In this document: one piece after another, positions 43,892-54,775 of the stretch
Numbering within the stretch: position 1 is the first letter of the stretch
How the letters are laid out: the number at the start of each line of letters is the position of its first letter
From: Chloranthus sessilifolius
Lineage: Eukaryota > Streptophyta > Magnoliopsida > Chloranthales > Chloranthaceae
Direction of reading: 5' to 3'
Length of the DNA stretch: 64,000 nucleotides
Assembly: GCA_021018995.1 (NCBI GenBank)
Contig: CM037596.1
Span: 99,741,416 to 99,805,415 of the forward strand
Notes under the pieces: model-generated
What the model was told of the DNA's origin: nothing
Seen by the model: only the letters and a program-made list of their open reading frames with translations
Databases searched by the model: none
Program-made: the position numbers and the translations under genes

Positions 43892-44667
43892 ATCCCCCCT
43901 TCTTTAAAAAGTTCAACCTCAAATTTTCGCCAAAGCTGCCTGCCTGGAACCTTTTACTTAGCGTGCCGCTCCCACTTCAGAATCTCGTTCCCGCTCCCGC
44001 TCCTGCTTCCGACCATAAAACTACTAAATTTTAAGCTTTTAATGACACTCCCGCTTCCCGTCGCCGCTTTGTGCAACTAAACTCTGGACACCTTGATGGG
44101 GAATGGCTTTGGAAATCAATGGCGCATGGCTTAGACATCTCGATGGGGCACGTCCGCGCACATGGATGGAGATTGAATCACCGTGGGTTTAGGATTGTTG
44201 GAGTTGACAACTAGTATGAAATCTTCAACGGGTATGGGGTTAACAATGGGCATGGGATTTTAAACGGGTAGGGTTTTACAACGGTTATGGGGATAATAAT
44301 GATTAGGGGATCGCTAGGGTTCACAATGGGTGTAAGATTGTGGAAAACTTTGGTTGATAAGGGTTCGTTTACGGTAACTGTGGGTACGGGCTTGGGATTA
44401 AGAATAAAGGGAGACGAAGGTATTGGGTTTACGGGAATATGATCAAACCACCTTTGATTCTGCGTTTCCGACGACTTAATCTTTCTCTATCCACCTAACT
44501 TTGTGTACAAGGGTTCCTCCACCTCACCAAACTTCTTAATCTATTTTGTGGCGCCTCCAATCTGGCTATCTGATCTCGAAGTTTGTAGAATAGCGAGAAA
44601 ATATCTTCGTCACACATGATGGAGCCACTCCATGTGCCGAGAGTTGAAGAAGGCTTTGATACCAATT
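43892..44667 (-). mobile_element. Short internal region of the minus-strand LTR element
   Basis: Only about 780 bp lie between polypurine tract and primer-binding site (complement of TGGTATCAAAGCC, 44652-44664). A minus-strand 63-codon frame (44686-44495) includes MCDEDIFSLFYKLRDQIARL, possibly a gag start. At 43960-44080 the words CCCGCTCC and CCCGCTTCC recur, as near 23140. At 44220-44420 there is a patch of 'gggtatgggg' and 'gggttt' variants. No RT is present, so this is a TRIM- or LARD-like derivative. Confidence 0.7.
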
Positions 44668-45584
44668 TGAGACTAGACAAAGACACTAAAATTCTAAAAT
44701 AACGTAAATCCTACACGATTGGATTCAGGTTTTCGATTCTTAGGATAAAATTAAAATAAAGGAAGAATGAAGGAGAAGATAAAGAAAATCCTTGGAATTT
44801 CACTAGCGGAAGTATTGACTTTGCACCAAACCCTAAACTTGGGGAATTGAAGAATCACTCTTATGTGAAAGAATCTCTTTCTCAAGCACAAATTTTCATT
44901 CATCATAATCTGCTCTAAATCAAGTCTTTACCAGTATTTATGATAGGTAAAGAAACCCTAAGAATATTACGAAAATTAAAACTCCTAAACTAACCATTAA
45001 TACTTCTAATCTAGCGGCCACAATTAATGCAACCATTACACCCCCCCCCCCCCCCTCCCTTTTTTTTCATCACGTCCACTTTGAAGCATCAAACAATGCC
45101 CGATTGATGCGAAACTGGGGTTATTTGAAAGCTTATCGAAGTAGCTTTCCAACAAGCCGAAAATCGCACAATTTTGATGAGATGGGAAAGAGTTGTGACA
45201 GTTTTTCGAGGTTTGTGTTGAAAGTGAGGAAATTGATGGTCACATGTTACATATATATATGCTTGACCAGTAAATAATTCAAATAATGAAACTAAAACAA
45301 AACCTAAAAAGAATCCTTGTGCGGATTAAACTTCTATCAGTCGATGTAATCTTCGGTCAACCCGGGTTTGACTCATGGTCGACCGTGATCCTCATTGCGG
45401 TCGACTGTGATGTGATTCACGGTCAACCGTGAACTTGGGACTCTATTTCTGATGGAGTCCCCTCATGGCTTTTCACCAGTCTCTTAACAGGGCTTTAAAG
45501 GTCCATTTGTGAGTTCACTTCTTCATATGTTTGCTTCTCTCGATCACTCCACGACTCCAACGTGTAGGCTTCGATTTCGCATCA
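44668..45584 (-). mobile_element. 5' LTR of the minus-strand LTR element
   Basis: TGAGAC...GCATCA, 917 bp. It directly adjoins the primer-binding-site complement at 44652-44664. A cluster GGTCGACCGTGA / GGTCAACCGTGA lies at 45350-45435. A C16 run lies at about 45040-45055. Confidence 0.85.
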
Positions 45585-46000
45585 TTTTCTCCTCTCCACA
45601 AGAAATTCTTCCCAACCGCTAGATCCTTTTTCTCACCCAGACAATCATATGAACAAATAAAACGGTTTTTATTAAGGTGACTCTGGTTGCAAAAGATTTC
45701 CTTTCTAGGATGCCAATCTGTTCTATACTTTTTCTAGGATGGGATTGCAGAGATCTTTCATGGGGCTGCTAAACCCAGATGAAGCCCTTATATTCATTGG
45801 GCAGTTTCCTGCTTTGCATCTTTGCAGCCCAGGATACCAGCTATTCTCCCCACTTTTGGCTCTTCCATTCTCTTACAAATTAGTTCAGATTTAGTAAATT
45901 TAACTTCAGCTCTGAAACTGCTTGGAAACATCTAAGAACTGCCTTAGCTTCTAGAGTGGTCAAACTTCCAGATGAGCTTATTATGCTTACTGAATCTTGT
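45585..46000 (-). pseudogene. LINE ORF2, reverse-transcriptase thumb part (split from 41170-42990)
   Basis: The minus strand reads an RT-thumb-like stretch: LEAKAVLRCFQAVSELKLNL, then SLQSHPRKSIEQIG, then KSFATRVTLIKTVLF. This belongs just upstream of the zinc-binding part on the other side of the LTR element, so the LTR element landed inside this LINE. The 5' limit is unclear; sequence to about 46400 has no clear motif. Confidence 0.7.
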
Positions 46001-46822
46001 GGGAGGCCTGCTTGATGCTTGGGAATGGTGAACCTTCTCGGGCATCACATGAGCTTGCTAGAGGTTGCTCATGTGGCGGCCATGGGGGAATTTAGTTTGA
46101 AAGAAACGATCTGATTTTCAGAGGGGGCAAAGGTCTGTTGAGTTGGTTATAAGAGTTGTTAAGGAGAGTATTATTAACTAGGTGGCTGCTATTACGCCGC
46201 CAGGGCAGGTCTGATCCAGTCAATTAGGGACGGTTGGTATGAGCTGGCTGAAGAATAGTGGGTCTTGTGAGCTGTCTGGTATGGGTCATGGCTGATATCC
46301 TGGAGCTGATCTGGTTTCTGTCCTGTCTTGGTTTGGGTTGTCTAGGGCTTTCCTTTAGATTGGGGGACTGCGTTTAGTGTGTCAATAACGTGCAGGTATG
46401 TACCATTTTCTTCCTATTTTTTATATAATTAGTCCCTTTTACCGGTTAAACAAATAAATAGATTTGGAACTAAATAAATGTAGGTAGAATTCATACTGTG
46501 GGAACTGCCGCCCTATTGTAAAACTCCACAAAACTGCCATAATATCTGATTTCATTAGCGGCCAAAAGTTTTGGAAGAAAAATGGGAGGAACCTATCTGG
46601 TCTCGGAGCCACTAAATAGAAATCCGTGGAGAGATAAGACTTGCAATGCCGACCACAAATAGATGGGACTAGGTGATGATGATTTGTTGGGGTCATGTGC
46701 TAGTCTCATTCGCCCAATTCGATTTGATTGTTTGATTCGGTGGGATTCCATCTATAGCTGATAAATATGCCATGTACTAGTCTCATGGTTGGATTTTACC
46801 TATGGTTTGAAGAGATTTCAAC
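46001..46822. other. Spacer in intron 2
   Basis: Moderately GC-balanced to about 46400, possibly more LINE. Nothing else recognised. Confidence 0.35.
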
Positions 46823-47051
46823 CATGGGTTAAAATCTCGGAAAAGTGATACGTATCATCCAGCCCCAAAACCAATACGAATCGGATGATGCGTATCGGTA
46901 TCATACGATACATTCCAATGTATCGTCCAAGAATTTGGATTTTTGCATGAGAGGCACTGATAAGGTACCTTGAAGGTACCGTATCGGTGAGGTCCAAAAC
47001 CGATACGTATCGTCCGATACGTATCGGTATCGGACTATATTTTGACCCATG
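46823..47051. mobile_element. 229-bp hAT-type MITE, complete, with 8-bp target duplication
   Basis: Exact 8-bp duplications ATTTCAAC lie at 46815-46822 and 47052-47059. The ends are CATGGGTTAAAAT and ATTTTGACCCATG. The interior has CCGATACGTATCG and GGTACCTTGAAGGTACCG words, as in the 215-bp elements. Confidence 0.93.
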
Positions 47052-47059
47052 ATTTCAAC

Positions 47060-47836
47060 TCAATCATGTGGTTTGAATCAAAATTCAATGATTGTGAATC
47101 AAATTGTGAAGTGTACAAATTTAACAACCATAAATCCATCCACTGGACAGTCATTTATACTTATGGTTGCTAAGAGAGTCCATTGTTAGGCCTTTTAGTG
47201 CCTTGTTTTGTATCATCCAATACAAACTGATACAGGTATGTATCGCTAGGCCTTGTTTCAGAGATGTATTGGATGATATGTCTTTTCATTGTCTGCAATT
47301 TCAGTTCATGGATTGGTAAATAAATATCATTGATATTAATTTTTCCCGCTATACTCTTATTCAGCAAAAACTGGTTTTGTAATTTGTATCTTTAATTGAT
47401 CTGTCTTTTGTTTATGTTTATGGTTATTTTTATTTTTATTTTTACTATTTATATTTTGGTAGGTTGGTGTAGCTGAGGACCACCTATCCTTCTATATGTA
47501 GAAAGTAGAATAGGTGTTTGCCAATTGTATCTATTGTTAATCAAGTCTCGTTGGTGCCAAGATACACCGTTTTCATTAGCTACTTTGTGGATATTACCCT
47601 GTGCTTCACTATCTAGTCAATAAATATAGTGACTGACAATTTGTGTATTTATGTTTATCTCATGTGCTATAGTAGGAAGACAGCTAAGTGTCATTACGTA
47701 ATTGTTGTTAGTATGTTTATCTCATGTTTTAAAGTAGGAAGACAGACATCTAGGTGTCATTGTGTTGTTGTTAGTCACCAAAAGATGTTTTAATCCTTGA
47801 CTGCGTATGTTTTTTATGCATATAATGGAAGTATAG
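47060..47836 (+). other. End of intron 2
   Basis: A small inverted repeat (GTATCATCCAATAC at about 47211, GTATTGGATGATAT at about 47266) may be a degenerate MITE relic. Two copies of 'gtaggaagacag' with 'aggtgtcatt.cgt' lie near 47672 and 47735. The acceptor is aagtatag ending at 47836. Confidence 0.5.
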
Positions 47837-48028
47837 GTTTCTGATTTCTATAAGCGCCCAAATCCGGAACTGAGTCCAGCAAAAGCTGCACAAGATGATA
47901 TTGGTTATGCATCAGAGAATCGAGGTGTCCAGTTCTTGGGGCGAATAAAATATGGTTCATGCAGGCCTCGAGCAATCCTTTTTAAAGTTCTTGCGGATGC
48001 TGTGGGTCTTGAGAGTAAGCTTATGGTG
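47837..48028 (+). CDS. SIS8: Raf-like MAPKKK, coding exon 3 (EDR1 domain)
   Basis: This exon gives residues 152-215: VSDFYKRPNPELSPAKAAQD, then ENRGVQFLGRIKYGSCRPRA and ILFKVLADAVGLESKLMV. The GSCRPRAILFKVLAD stretch is the most conserved part of the EDR1 domain in plant Raf-like kinases. The acceptor is gtatag, the donor GTG|GTAATA, and both phases are 0. Open throughout. Confidence 0.95.
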
Positions 48029-48212
48029 GTAATATCTCTCATCTTTTTTCATTATGATAAAGTGATTGAACCATTTCTTTGATTTATTTATATTGTTTAT
48101 TTGGATGTTTTCATTTTATTCTATTGTTGTCATGAAGAGAAGTGTATCCAGATACATCATGTTGTTTTCCCCATAACTAATTCTAATGCTTCTATGCCGT
48201 TTATATTGTCAG
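48029..48212 (+). other. Intron 3 (184 bp)
   Basis: GT (gtaata) to AG (ttgtcag). It is one of only two short introns in the window and carries no insertion. Confidence 0.9.
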
Positions 48213-48472
48213 GGATTGCCTACTGAGGGAACTATTGAATACACAGACTCCTATAAGCACATGTCTGTCGTCGTCGTGTTGAACTCCACGGAGCTATTGG
48301 TTGATCTTATGCGTTTTCCAGGCCAATTAATACCCTTTTCAATTAAGGCAATCTTCATGTCCCATATTTCTGTGGCTGGAGAGAGTGACTCTGCGGAGAA
48401 TGACTCGTGTGATTCTCCTCTTGAACCAAACAGTCCACTATATGGGTATGCAGACAAATTAGATGGTGAAGG
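48213..48472 (+). CDS. SIS8: Raf-like MAPKKK, coding exon 4 (EDR1 domain end)
   Basis: This exon gives residues 216-301 plus two bases: GLPTEGTIEYTDSYKHMSVV, VLNSTELLVDLMRFPGQLIP, then SHISVAGESDSAENDSCDSP and LEPNSPLYGYADKLDGEG. The SDSAENDSCDSPLEPNSPLYG stretch is shared by SIS8-type kinases and is likely disordered and Ser-rich. The donor is GG|GTAAGC, phase 2. Open throughout. Confidence 0.95.
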
Positions 48473-48862
48473 GTAAGCATCTAGTATCATATGCTCTCCG
48501 CTGTCCCATAAGAATTTTGAAAATTAAATGTTGAACACGTTTCTTTTGCATTGTTATGTTTTTAATAAGCATTCTGCTGTTAAGAAATCAGTTGATGGGT
48601 AGTGGCCTAAGAAGAAGCTATTCGTTAAGTCTTTCGTATACCATTTACTTCCCTGCCTTTTACATGCACTCTGATGAACTTTGAACTTGAATCCATGATA
48701 TGTCTTGATTTGTCTTCTTTTATTTATGAGGTTTTTACATCTAAATAACTTAGGCATGGTCTGTCACTGCCTAGTTTTCTTGTTTGATTTATTATTTCCT
48801 TTGGTAATCACATTCCTATTCGTGAAATATTCCTAAAAATTTTAGAGAAAGAGCATGCCAAC
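48473..48862 (+). other. Start of intron 4
   Basis: No recognised feature before the LTR fragment at 48863. Confidence 0.4.
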
Positions 48863-49048
48863 TTGTTGGCGTGTTCATAGCATTTATCATTAGTTGGTGT
48901 AAATAGCCTTTTACATATATTATGGGTGTATTCGAGTATTAGTGCTCCATGTAGGATCCTGTTATTTTGTAAGGAATGGAAATACTAATGATAAAGGGAA
49001 TGAGAAATTTTCTTATAACCCTAATTTCTCCATCTCTTCCTCTTACTT
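48863..49048 (+). mobile_element. Copia LTR fragment related to 10924-11190
   Basis: It starts TGTTGGCGTGTTCATAG and shares 'aatgataaaggga' and 'cttataaccctaatttc' with the LTR in the leader intron. It is cut off where the next LTR begins. Confidence 0.5.
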
Positions 49049-49323
49049 GTTAGAATACGGGAATATTATATGTGGTGTGTGGCTATGTAATATTGGGTGC
49101 GTGTGTGGTGGACTAGCCACTTAGATAGTTTGCTTATTTTTTTTTCTTGATATTTATGGGATTATGAGTGGATAGTAATCCTAGTATAAATACTAATAAT
49201 AGAAAGGGTTAGAATTACAATTCAGCCCAACTTTTAAAATTACAACTCAACCCTAATTTTTTCTTCCACCTTTCTCCTTCTTCCTTGCCTAACCCTAACC
49301 CTAATTCAGTCACATTAATCTTA
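49049..49323 (+). mobile_element. 5' LTR of a second copia element
   Basis: It starts TGTTAGAATACGGG, has a TATA-like agtataaatac (49183) and a CT-rich leader. It ends just before TTGGTATCAGAGCC (49326 on), a good initiator-Met primer-binding site. No matching 3' LTR was found. Confidence 0.6.
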
Positions 49324-52300
49324 TCTTGGTATCAGAGCCTGGGATAGTCATCGGAATCATCACCGGACACTGACGTCATCTCAGATCTGCCGACGTCAGT
49401 GTGACCTTTGATCTTCATGCTTTTGAAAAGGTTGACTGGATTTTGATTGGATCTTGATGCTGGTAATTTGTTTCTTCTACAACTTCCTCATCTGACAATC
49501 GGAACATACAGTTTCGAAAGATCATCTTCTTCGTTTTCTTCCTTTTGTCATTGAGCTTCCGTCGATTCTGAAGGGGTTTTGAACTCACAAATTTCAGATT
49601 TTGACTTCCGAACCTACTATTTCAGTTTTCAATATGTGATTGACTTCTTTTTATGATTAAGAGATCGGAACTGCGTTTTTTGTTTTTAGCTCGTGATTAT
49701 TGCCGGGAAACCTCACCAGAAATTTGCCAGGAACTCGTTGGAAACCTGCAACTGCATAATTTTTGTGTCACTCCTGCTGGGCTGTTTCAATCATTTTTGA
49801 TGTCTCTACTCTCTAGTAAAGTTTCTTCTGTGAAATTGTTCTTTGGCGTGTTGGATTTTGGGTATTTTTACAGGTTTCTGATGGGATTTGAGGTTGATTC
49901 TTGCTATGGTGGTTTTAAGTAGGCTCAAGTCTGATTTGTGGAGCTTGTTATTTTGGTGATTATTTAGAGGTCATGTGACCTGTGGAAGAGGTTGTAGATT
50001 TGAATTTTTTTGGTGACTGATTGGTTGTTAATTTGAAGTTGTATGACCTTGTAAGAGCATTCTCTTTGCTGGTATCAGTTGTTTGCTTTGTTCAGTGTTT
50101 GGAAGGTTGTATAACCTTGTATGAGTTGTTCTCTGTGGTAACAACAGTGTACACTGGGTTGTGGGAGCTCTCTTTTACCTTTGTGACTGCTCTTTGACAC
50201 CTTGTAGGTGGTTGTTTGATTGTCGAAAGTGTACAACTGTCTGTATAATCTGTTTGAGTTGAACTGTTGGTTGTTTGCATCAGCCTGAGCAACTGGATCT
50301 CTCCAGGATTTGTGAGAATTATTGACTGTTCTTGCAGCAGTTTTGTCCGTGGTAGCATTTGTGTAAGTTTGTCTGGAAGGGGTTTCTCAGAAATGACAGA
50401 AGTTACCAATGTTGTCACACTTACACGGAGAGAGTATGAGGACCTTGTACAGCGTGTCTCGAGTTCCCTTATTGTAGAGACATGTATTTTTGGGTCTGCT
50501 TATGCCATATCTACCTCTCAACCCTCCTGGATTATTGATTCTGAAGCTACTGGCCATATACTGGTATGCCTACTATTTTTTATTCCATCTCTCCATGTCT
50601 TCGCTTTATCATATCGGAGTTGCCTTCCCTTGTCCTTGTACAGGGGCAAGGAAATGTTAAGATTAGTGGTTTGTCCCTTGCCTCTACTCTTCATATTCCT
50701 CAAATTCCACTTAGCCTCCTTTTAGTCAATAAACTCACTAAAAGTATGAACTGTAGCATGACCTTTGTTCGTTCCCATTGTGTGTTTCAGGACTTGACTA
50801 TAGGAAGGACTTTTGGCCATGGGCTTGAGGAGAGGAGTCTACATTTTTGAAGATTCAATGTCTTTTGGAGTCGTTGCATTCACTACTACATCATTTGAGA
50901 CTGCTCATCTATGGCATAGTCAAGGAGCTGTTAGTAGCCAATAAGCAAGGAAGTCACTATTTGAGAATGAAATGTCAAAGCCAAACGCTATTCAGTGCTG
51001 AAAGGACTCTCTCATTAAAAATTTCCCATTGTACGCTCTTCATGGTCTGCATGGTCCATAACTACTATTACTGCAAGACGCTTACAACACTTAGATCCGA
51101 CTCTACTTAACCTTTTCAGGCTCACCCCAACATTACCCACTTGTCCCACTGTTGTTGAGCAGTTTTTGGATATCAAACAGGTCTCCCCAGATGGTCGCTC
51201 GGCCCTTTGAACCTAATCCTCGGAAGCGAAAGATGGCTAAAATTTGTCCTCGAATGGGCTGATAAAGGATTGAGGCCAGATCCACATTGTGCAACCCGAA
51301 ACTCTCCTCTCTGCTTCCTTTGCATATCCTCATCATTATGAATTGGCTGATACAAGTTTCCTCTTCCCAAAATGCCTCGAAAAGCACTATTCTAATATTC
51401 ACTAAGACTCTTATCACCTTCTTGCAAGTCATTATATATATAAAGACAACCTGATGAGAAGAAAGGGACCAAGGGAGAGTTAGCGACCGATAAGCAAGAC
51501 AATTCTTTTTGTTCTCCGATATGCAATCCTGATAGCCAGCTTACAACTTCATGCAAACAACTTTTGTCTGGACCATTCCCAGCAGCCCCGTAATGACTAG
51601 ACTAGTGGAGAAAAGATCCTCACGTAACTGAGGTCCCTCGAGGCTGACTTTTAGAGTGCCTGTGGTAGGGATTATACCTGCCTTATTAAAACCCGGGAAT
51701 TGCATAGCCGCATATCTTTTTTATTGGAAAGGGAAAACCTAGGAAGCTAAAAGGAATAGGATCCCCTTTCCCTCAACAATTGAAAATTGAGAGAAATGAG
51801 TGAAGCCCACGATAGTGAGTCTGCCACCGCATCTGAGCCTATTGGAACTTAAGCTGTGACTAGCATTGCTACTATGGTTGGGATGACGTCAACCATGCCC
51901 TCATCTACGATCCTTCACATATATTTCTCATGTACCAACCCAGTATTTGAACTCTCCACGAGAGAACTAGGCGAGGAGCACATGCTCTTCACCCCCGGAA
52001 GCATTAGACAAGGCTAAGCGCATACTGGCCGCTGGTGGCCCTAGCGGCTTGGACATCTCCCCCTTCCACGTTTGCATCTCTAAATCCCTCACTTGTTCAA
52101 TTCCATAGAGTACACAAATTTTCAGTGTGAAACTTGTCAACTATCCAAGCATTGTCATCTGTTTATCCAATTTTCCAAGGTAAATGTGATATTCCTTTCA
52201 AAAATTTTCATTGTGATTTGTGGGGCCCTTCCCCTGTAGCTATTGTTCATTGGTATCGTTACTTTGTATCCTTTATTAATGTTGTACTTGTTACTCCACT

Positions 52301-53570
52301 TTGTTTCATATGAAAAACCAAAGATGGGTTCAGGCTATTTTTCCTCTTTATCACAAGTGAGTTGAAACTCCATTCAATGTGAAGGTTAAGATTCTAAGAA
52401 TTGGCAATGGAGGAGAATACTCCTCCCCAGGTCTCCAATCTTACCTTTGGATGCATGGGATTGAGTGGCAATATACTTGTTTGGCCTTACACTGCCCAAC
52501 AAAATGGAATGTTATCGCCAACTCCTTGAGGTTGTTAGGTCCTTACTTTTGTGTATAAAGGTATCTATACATCTATGGGCTAAGGCTGTCCTCACTGCTA
52601 GTTATCTCATTAACCACATGCCTACTACACCAATTCTTTGTTTTTTTTGTTGGGGGGGGGGGGGGATTTCGCTATAAGGTTTTATGCCCTAGTAGTAGGC
52701 TCTTTACAATGCCCCCTCGAACCGTTGGTTGTTTCTTTGTTTCGTTCACATTTCGTCTACTCAACGTGACAAACTCTCAACAAAATCCATCAAGCGTATA
52801 TTTGTTGGGTACTCACCTACTAAGAAAGGGTACAAGTTGCATGGTCCTTCGACAAGAAAATTCTATCACTATGGATGTTACATTCTTTGAATCTAGTCCT
52901 TTCTATGCTCCTTCTTAGTGCCCTCTTCAGGGGTAGAAGTGTCCAAGCAGTGCAGAGAGCACCAGCAATTCGCTTCCCATACCTTGTATGGGTAAGGAGG
53001 ATCTTGAAGAAGATATTGGGGAGATGGTGAGAACAAGTGAGTCCAATTTACCCATTGTACGCAATGTACCACAATGGGATAAGTTTGGGAAAGTTGGTAA
53101 AGGCAATTTCTTTGGAAGAAAGAATATAAGGATGCAAAAAGAGGGACCCAAGGTTACTACTACTCTTTCTCACGACATGGATCAAAGTTCTTCTCCAAAA
53201 GTAGGTTCATTTCCTTCTTAGCTTGACATTCCCATCGCCCTTCGCAAAGGTACAAGACATCTCATCAGTAAGGTTGTATCTTATACCTCTTGCTACTCAA
53301 GCTTTATTTCATCTTTGGATTCCACATTTTTTCCATCCTCCATCTCTGAAGCTTTAATGCAACCCCAATGGCGATATGCTATGGAAATGGATATGAGAGC
53401 TCTTGAGCAGAAGAACACATGAGAGGTTATAAAGTTGCTTGCTGGCCAGGAGGCAGTGTGGTACAAGTTGGTGTACACTATGAAGTATTGCTCAGATGGG
53501 ACCATAGAGGTATGAAGCAAGACTTATTGTAAAGGAGTTCACTCAAACCCCCGACGTTGATTTCAAGAGA
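49324..53570 (+). pseudogene. Second copia polyprotein, heavily decayed
   Basis: Motifs in order and in shifting frames: SQPSWIIDSEATGHI (about 50518; protease DSG changed to DSE), then the pre-integrase-like PLSLLLVNKLTKSMNCSMTF (50700-50770), VFQDLTIGRTFGHG and HLWHSQ (about 50900). After an unrelated insert come CETCQLSKHC (about 52125) and the integrase phrases CDLWGPSPVAIVHWYRYF and YTAQQNGM. The RT start is at 53225-53560: DIPIALRKGTR, ISEALMQPQWRYAM and the KYCSDGTIE stretch. The YVDD box and RNase H are missing. Many stops and shifts. Confidence 0.8.
50910..52080. other. Possible organelle-derived insert in the copia element
   Basis: Between the HLWHSQ motif and the resumed integrase zinc region the text changes. 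The usual A/T runs vanish and the base composition is balanced, with phrases such as 'gagtgaagcccacgatagtgag', 'gcgcatactggccgctggtgg' and 'ctccacgagagaactaggcgagg'. This resembles plant mitochondrial non-coding DNA in style. I recognise no mitochondrial gene in it, so NUMT origin is a guess. Confidence 0.35.
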
Positions 53571-53765
53571 ACCTTCACAGTGGAGTGTGGACACTACGCT
53601 GACCGTACGATGGTACCACGGATGGTCCCAACAGAGTCTGACCGATGATGATTGAATAGAAAATTGATCAATGTTAGTAGCTGGACCATAGAGGTACGAG
53701 GCAAAACTTATTGCATAGGAGTTCACTCAAACCCCCGACATTGATTTCAAGAGGACCTTCACACC
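53500..53765. repeat. Duplicated copia piece around a GTGGAGTGTGGACAC unit
   Basis: The phrase 'ggaccatagaggta..aggcaa..cttattg..aggagttcactcaaaccccc' occurs at about 53502 and 53691. Between them lies 'gtggagtgtggacac...gattgaatagaaaattgat...gttagtagct' (53580-53683). That unit recurs at 54460-54775. Confidence 0.85.
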
Positions 53766-53885
53766 GGGTGGTTCGGACCCCCAGGCGCCCAGATTTTGGT
53801 TGGGGCGCCCCCTCGGGCGGACCGGATTTGGGGTGCCCGCCCAAGCCATCCAAGCGGCCGCCCCACCCCAGTCCCCATTATTTTT
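53765..53885. other. GC-rich island in intron 4
   Basis: A dense G+C stretch with GGCGCCC, GGGGCGCCCCC, GGGTGCCCGCCC and GGCCGCCCC words, many of them self-complementary. The open frames across it are compositional. The function is unknown. Confidence 0.6.
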
Positions 53886-53980
53886 TTCCTTTTTTTCCTC
53901 AGGATCCATTACTTGGCAGATTTTAGAAGGACCTTTGCACTCAGAAAGTTGGCCATTACACCGACTTTAAAGAGAGACTT

Positions 53981-54372
53981 GGTATTTTAGGGACATGTGA
54001 CATGTGAAGACCATTAATGACACCAAATCAGATGACGGAGGTCGTGTTTCACCCCAATATTCCACACAATAGATCTTGAGATCATAGTACATCTATCAGA
54101 CCGTCAATTTTTTATTCCATTGTCATTGATACCCAGAAAATGACCCTAAACTAACGCAATCACATTTAAGTGTCATGTGTATCATATGATTGAAGGGCCA
54201 GTTTTTAGGGGCCTTTGACACATGGAATCAAGCACTGATCGTATGATTGGTGTGCCATGATCTCGAGATCTAGTGTGTGGGATATTGGGCTGAAACAAGA
54301 TCACCATCATTTGATTCGAAGCAATTAATGGCTTTCAAGGCGTCTCTAACGTGGGCGCAAACATAGGTACCC
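53981..54372. mobile_element. Mutator-type foldback relative
   Basis: The right end GATTCGAAGCAATTAATGGC...ATAGGTACCC matches the arms of 6983-7408. Inner phrases 'caatagatcttgagatcat' and 'catgatctcgagatctagtg' are inverted. Left end GGTATTTTAGGGAC is eroded. No 9-bp duplication is visible. Confidence 0.65.
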
Positions 54373-54388
54373 AAGAAAAATGTGGGTG

Positions 54389-54390
<2 letters not shown>

Positions 54391-54422
<32 letters not shown>
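54391..54422. repeat. (CA)16 microsatellite
   Basis: A pure CA run; a second broken CA run lies at 54580-54606. Confidence 0.95.
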
Positions 54423-54428
<6 letters not shown>

Positions 54429-54429
54429 C

Positions 54430-54775
54430 CGAAAATCTAGCCGAACCCGCCACCGACTTTAGGAGATGGCCGTACGATGGTACCATGGATGGTCCTGATG
54501 ATGATGGCTCCAACAGAGTCCGACCAATGATGATTGAATAGAAAATTGATGCAGTGGAGTGTGGACACTACGATGGCCCACACACACACACGCACACACA
54601 CACACACCGCCCGAAAATCTAGCCCGAACCCGCCCACCGACTTTAGGAACACTGCAGTGGAGTGTGGACACTCGAAGGCCGTATGATGGTACCATGGATG
54701 GTCCTGATGATGATGGTCCCAACAGAGTCCGAATGATGATGATTGAATAGAAAATTGATCAATGTTAGTAGCTGT
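54430..54775. repeat. Reiterated units of a complex repeat
   Basis: Three signature phrases recur in order. 'cgaacccgcc(c)accgactttagga' is at 54439 and 54625. 'gtggagtgtggacac' is at 54554 and 54657. 'gatggtaccatggatggtcc' with 'gattgaatagaaaattgat' is at 54476-54549 and 54685-54759. A further unit lies at 53580-53683 inside the copia remnant. GGTACC and CCATGG palindromes are inside the unit. Confidence 0.85.

Noticed and set aside
42991..45584. Target duplication for the minus-strand LTR element
   Set aside because: The bases next to the two LTRs (gaact and ttttc) do not match, so I do not claim one.
49285..49305. Telomere-like CCTAACCCTAACCCTAA
   Set aside because: Fewer than three units, inside an LTR leader; not an interstitial telomere.
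49326..49340. Possible tRNA-Met gene (TGGTATCAGAGCC)
   Set aside because: It is a primer-binding site after an LTR; no cloverleaf can be formed.
53711..53990. Pro/Arg-rich frames on both strands
   Set aside because: Explained by the GC-rich island; no start context or conserved motif.
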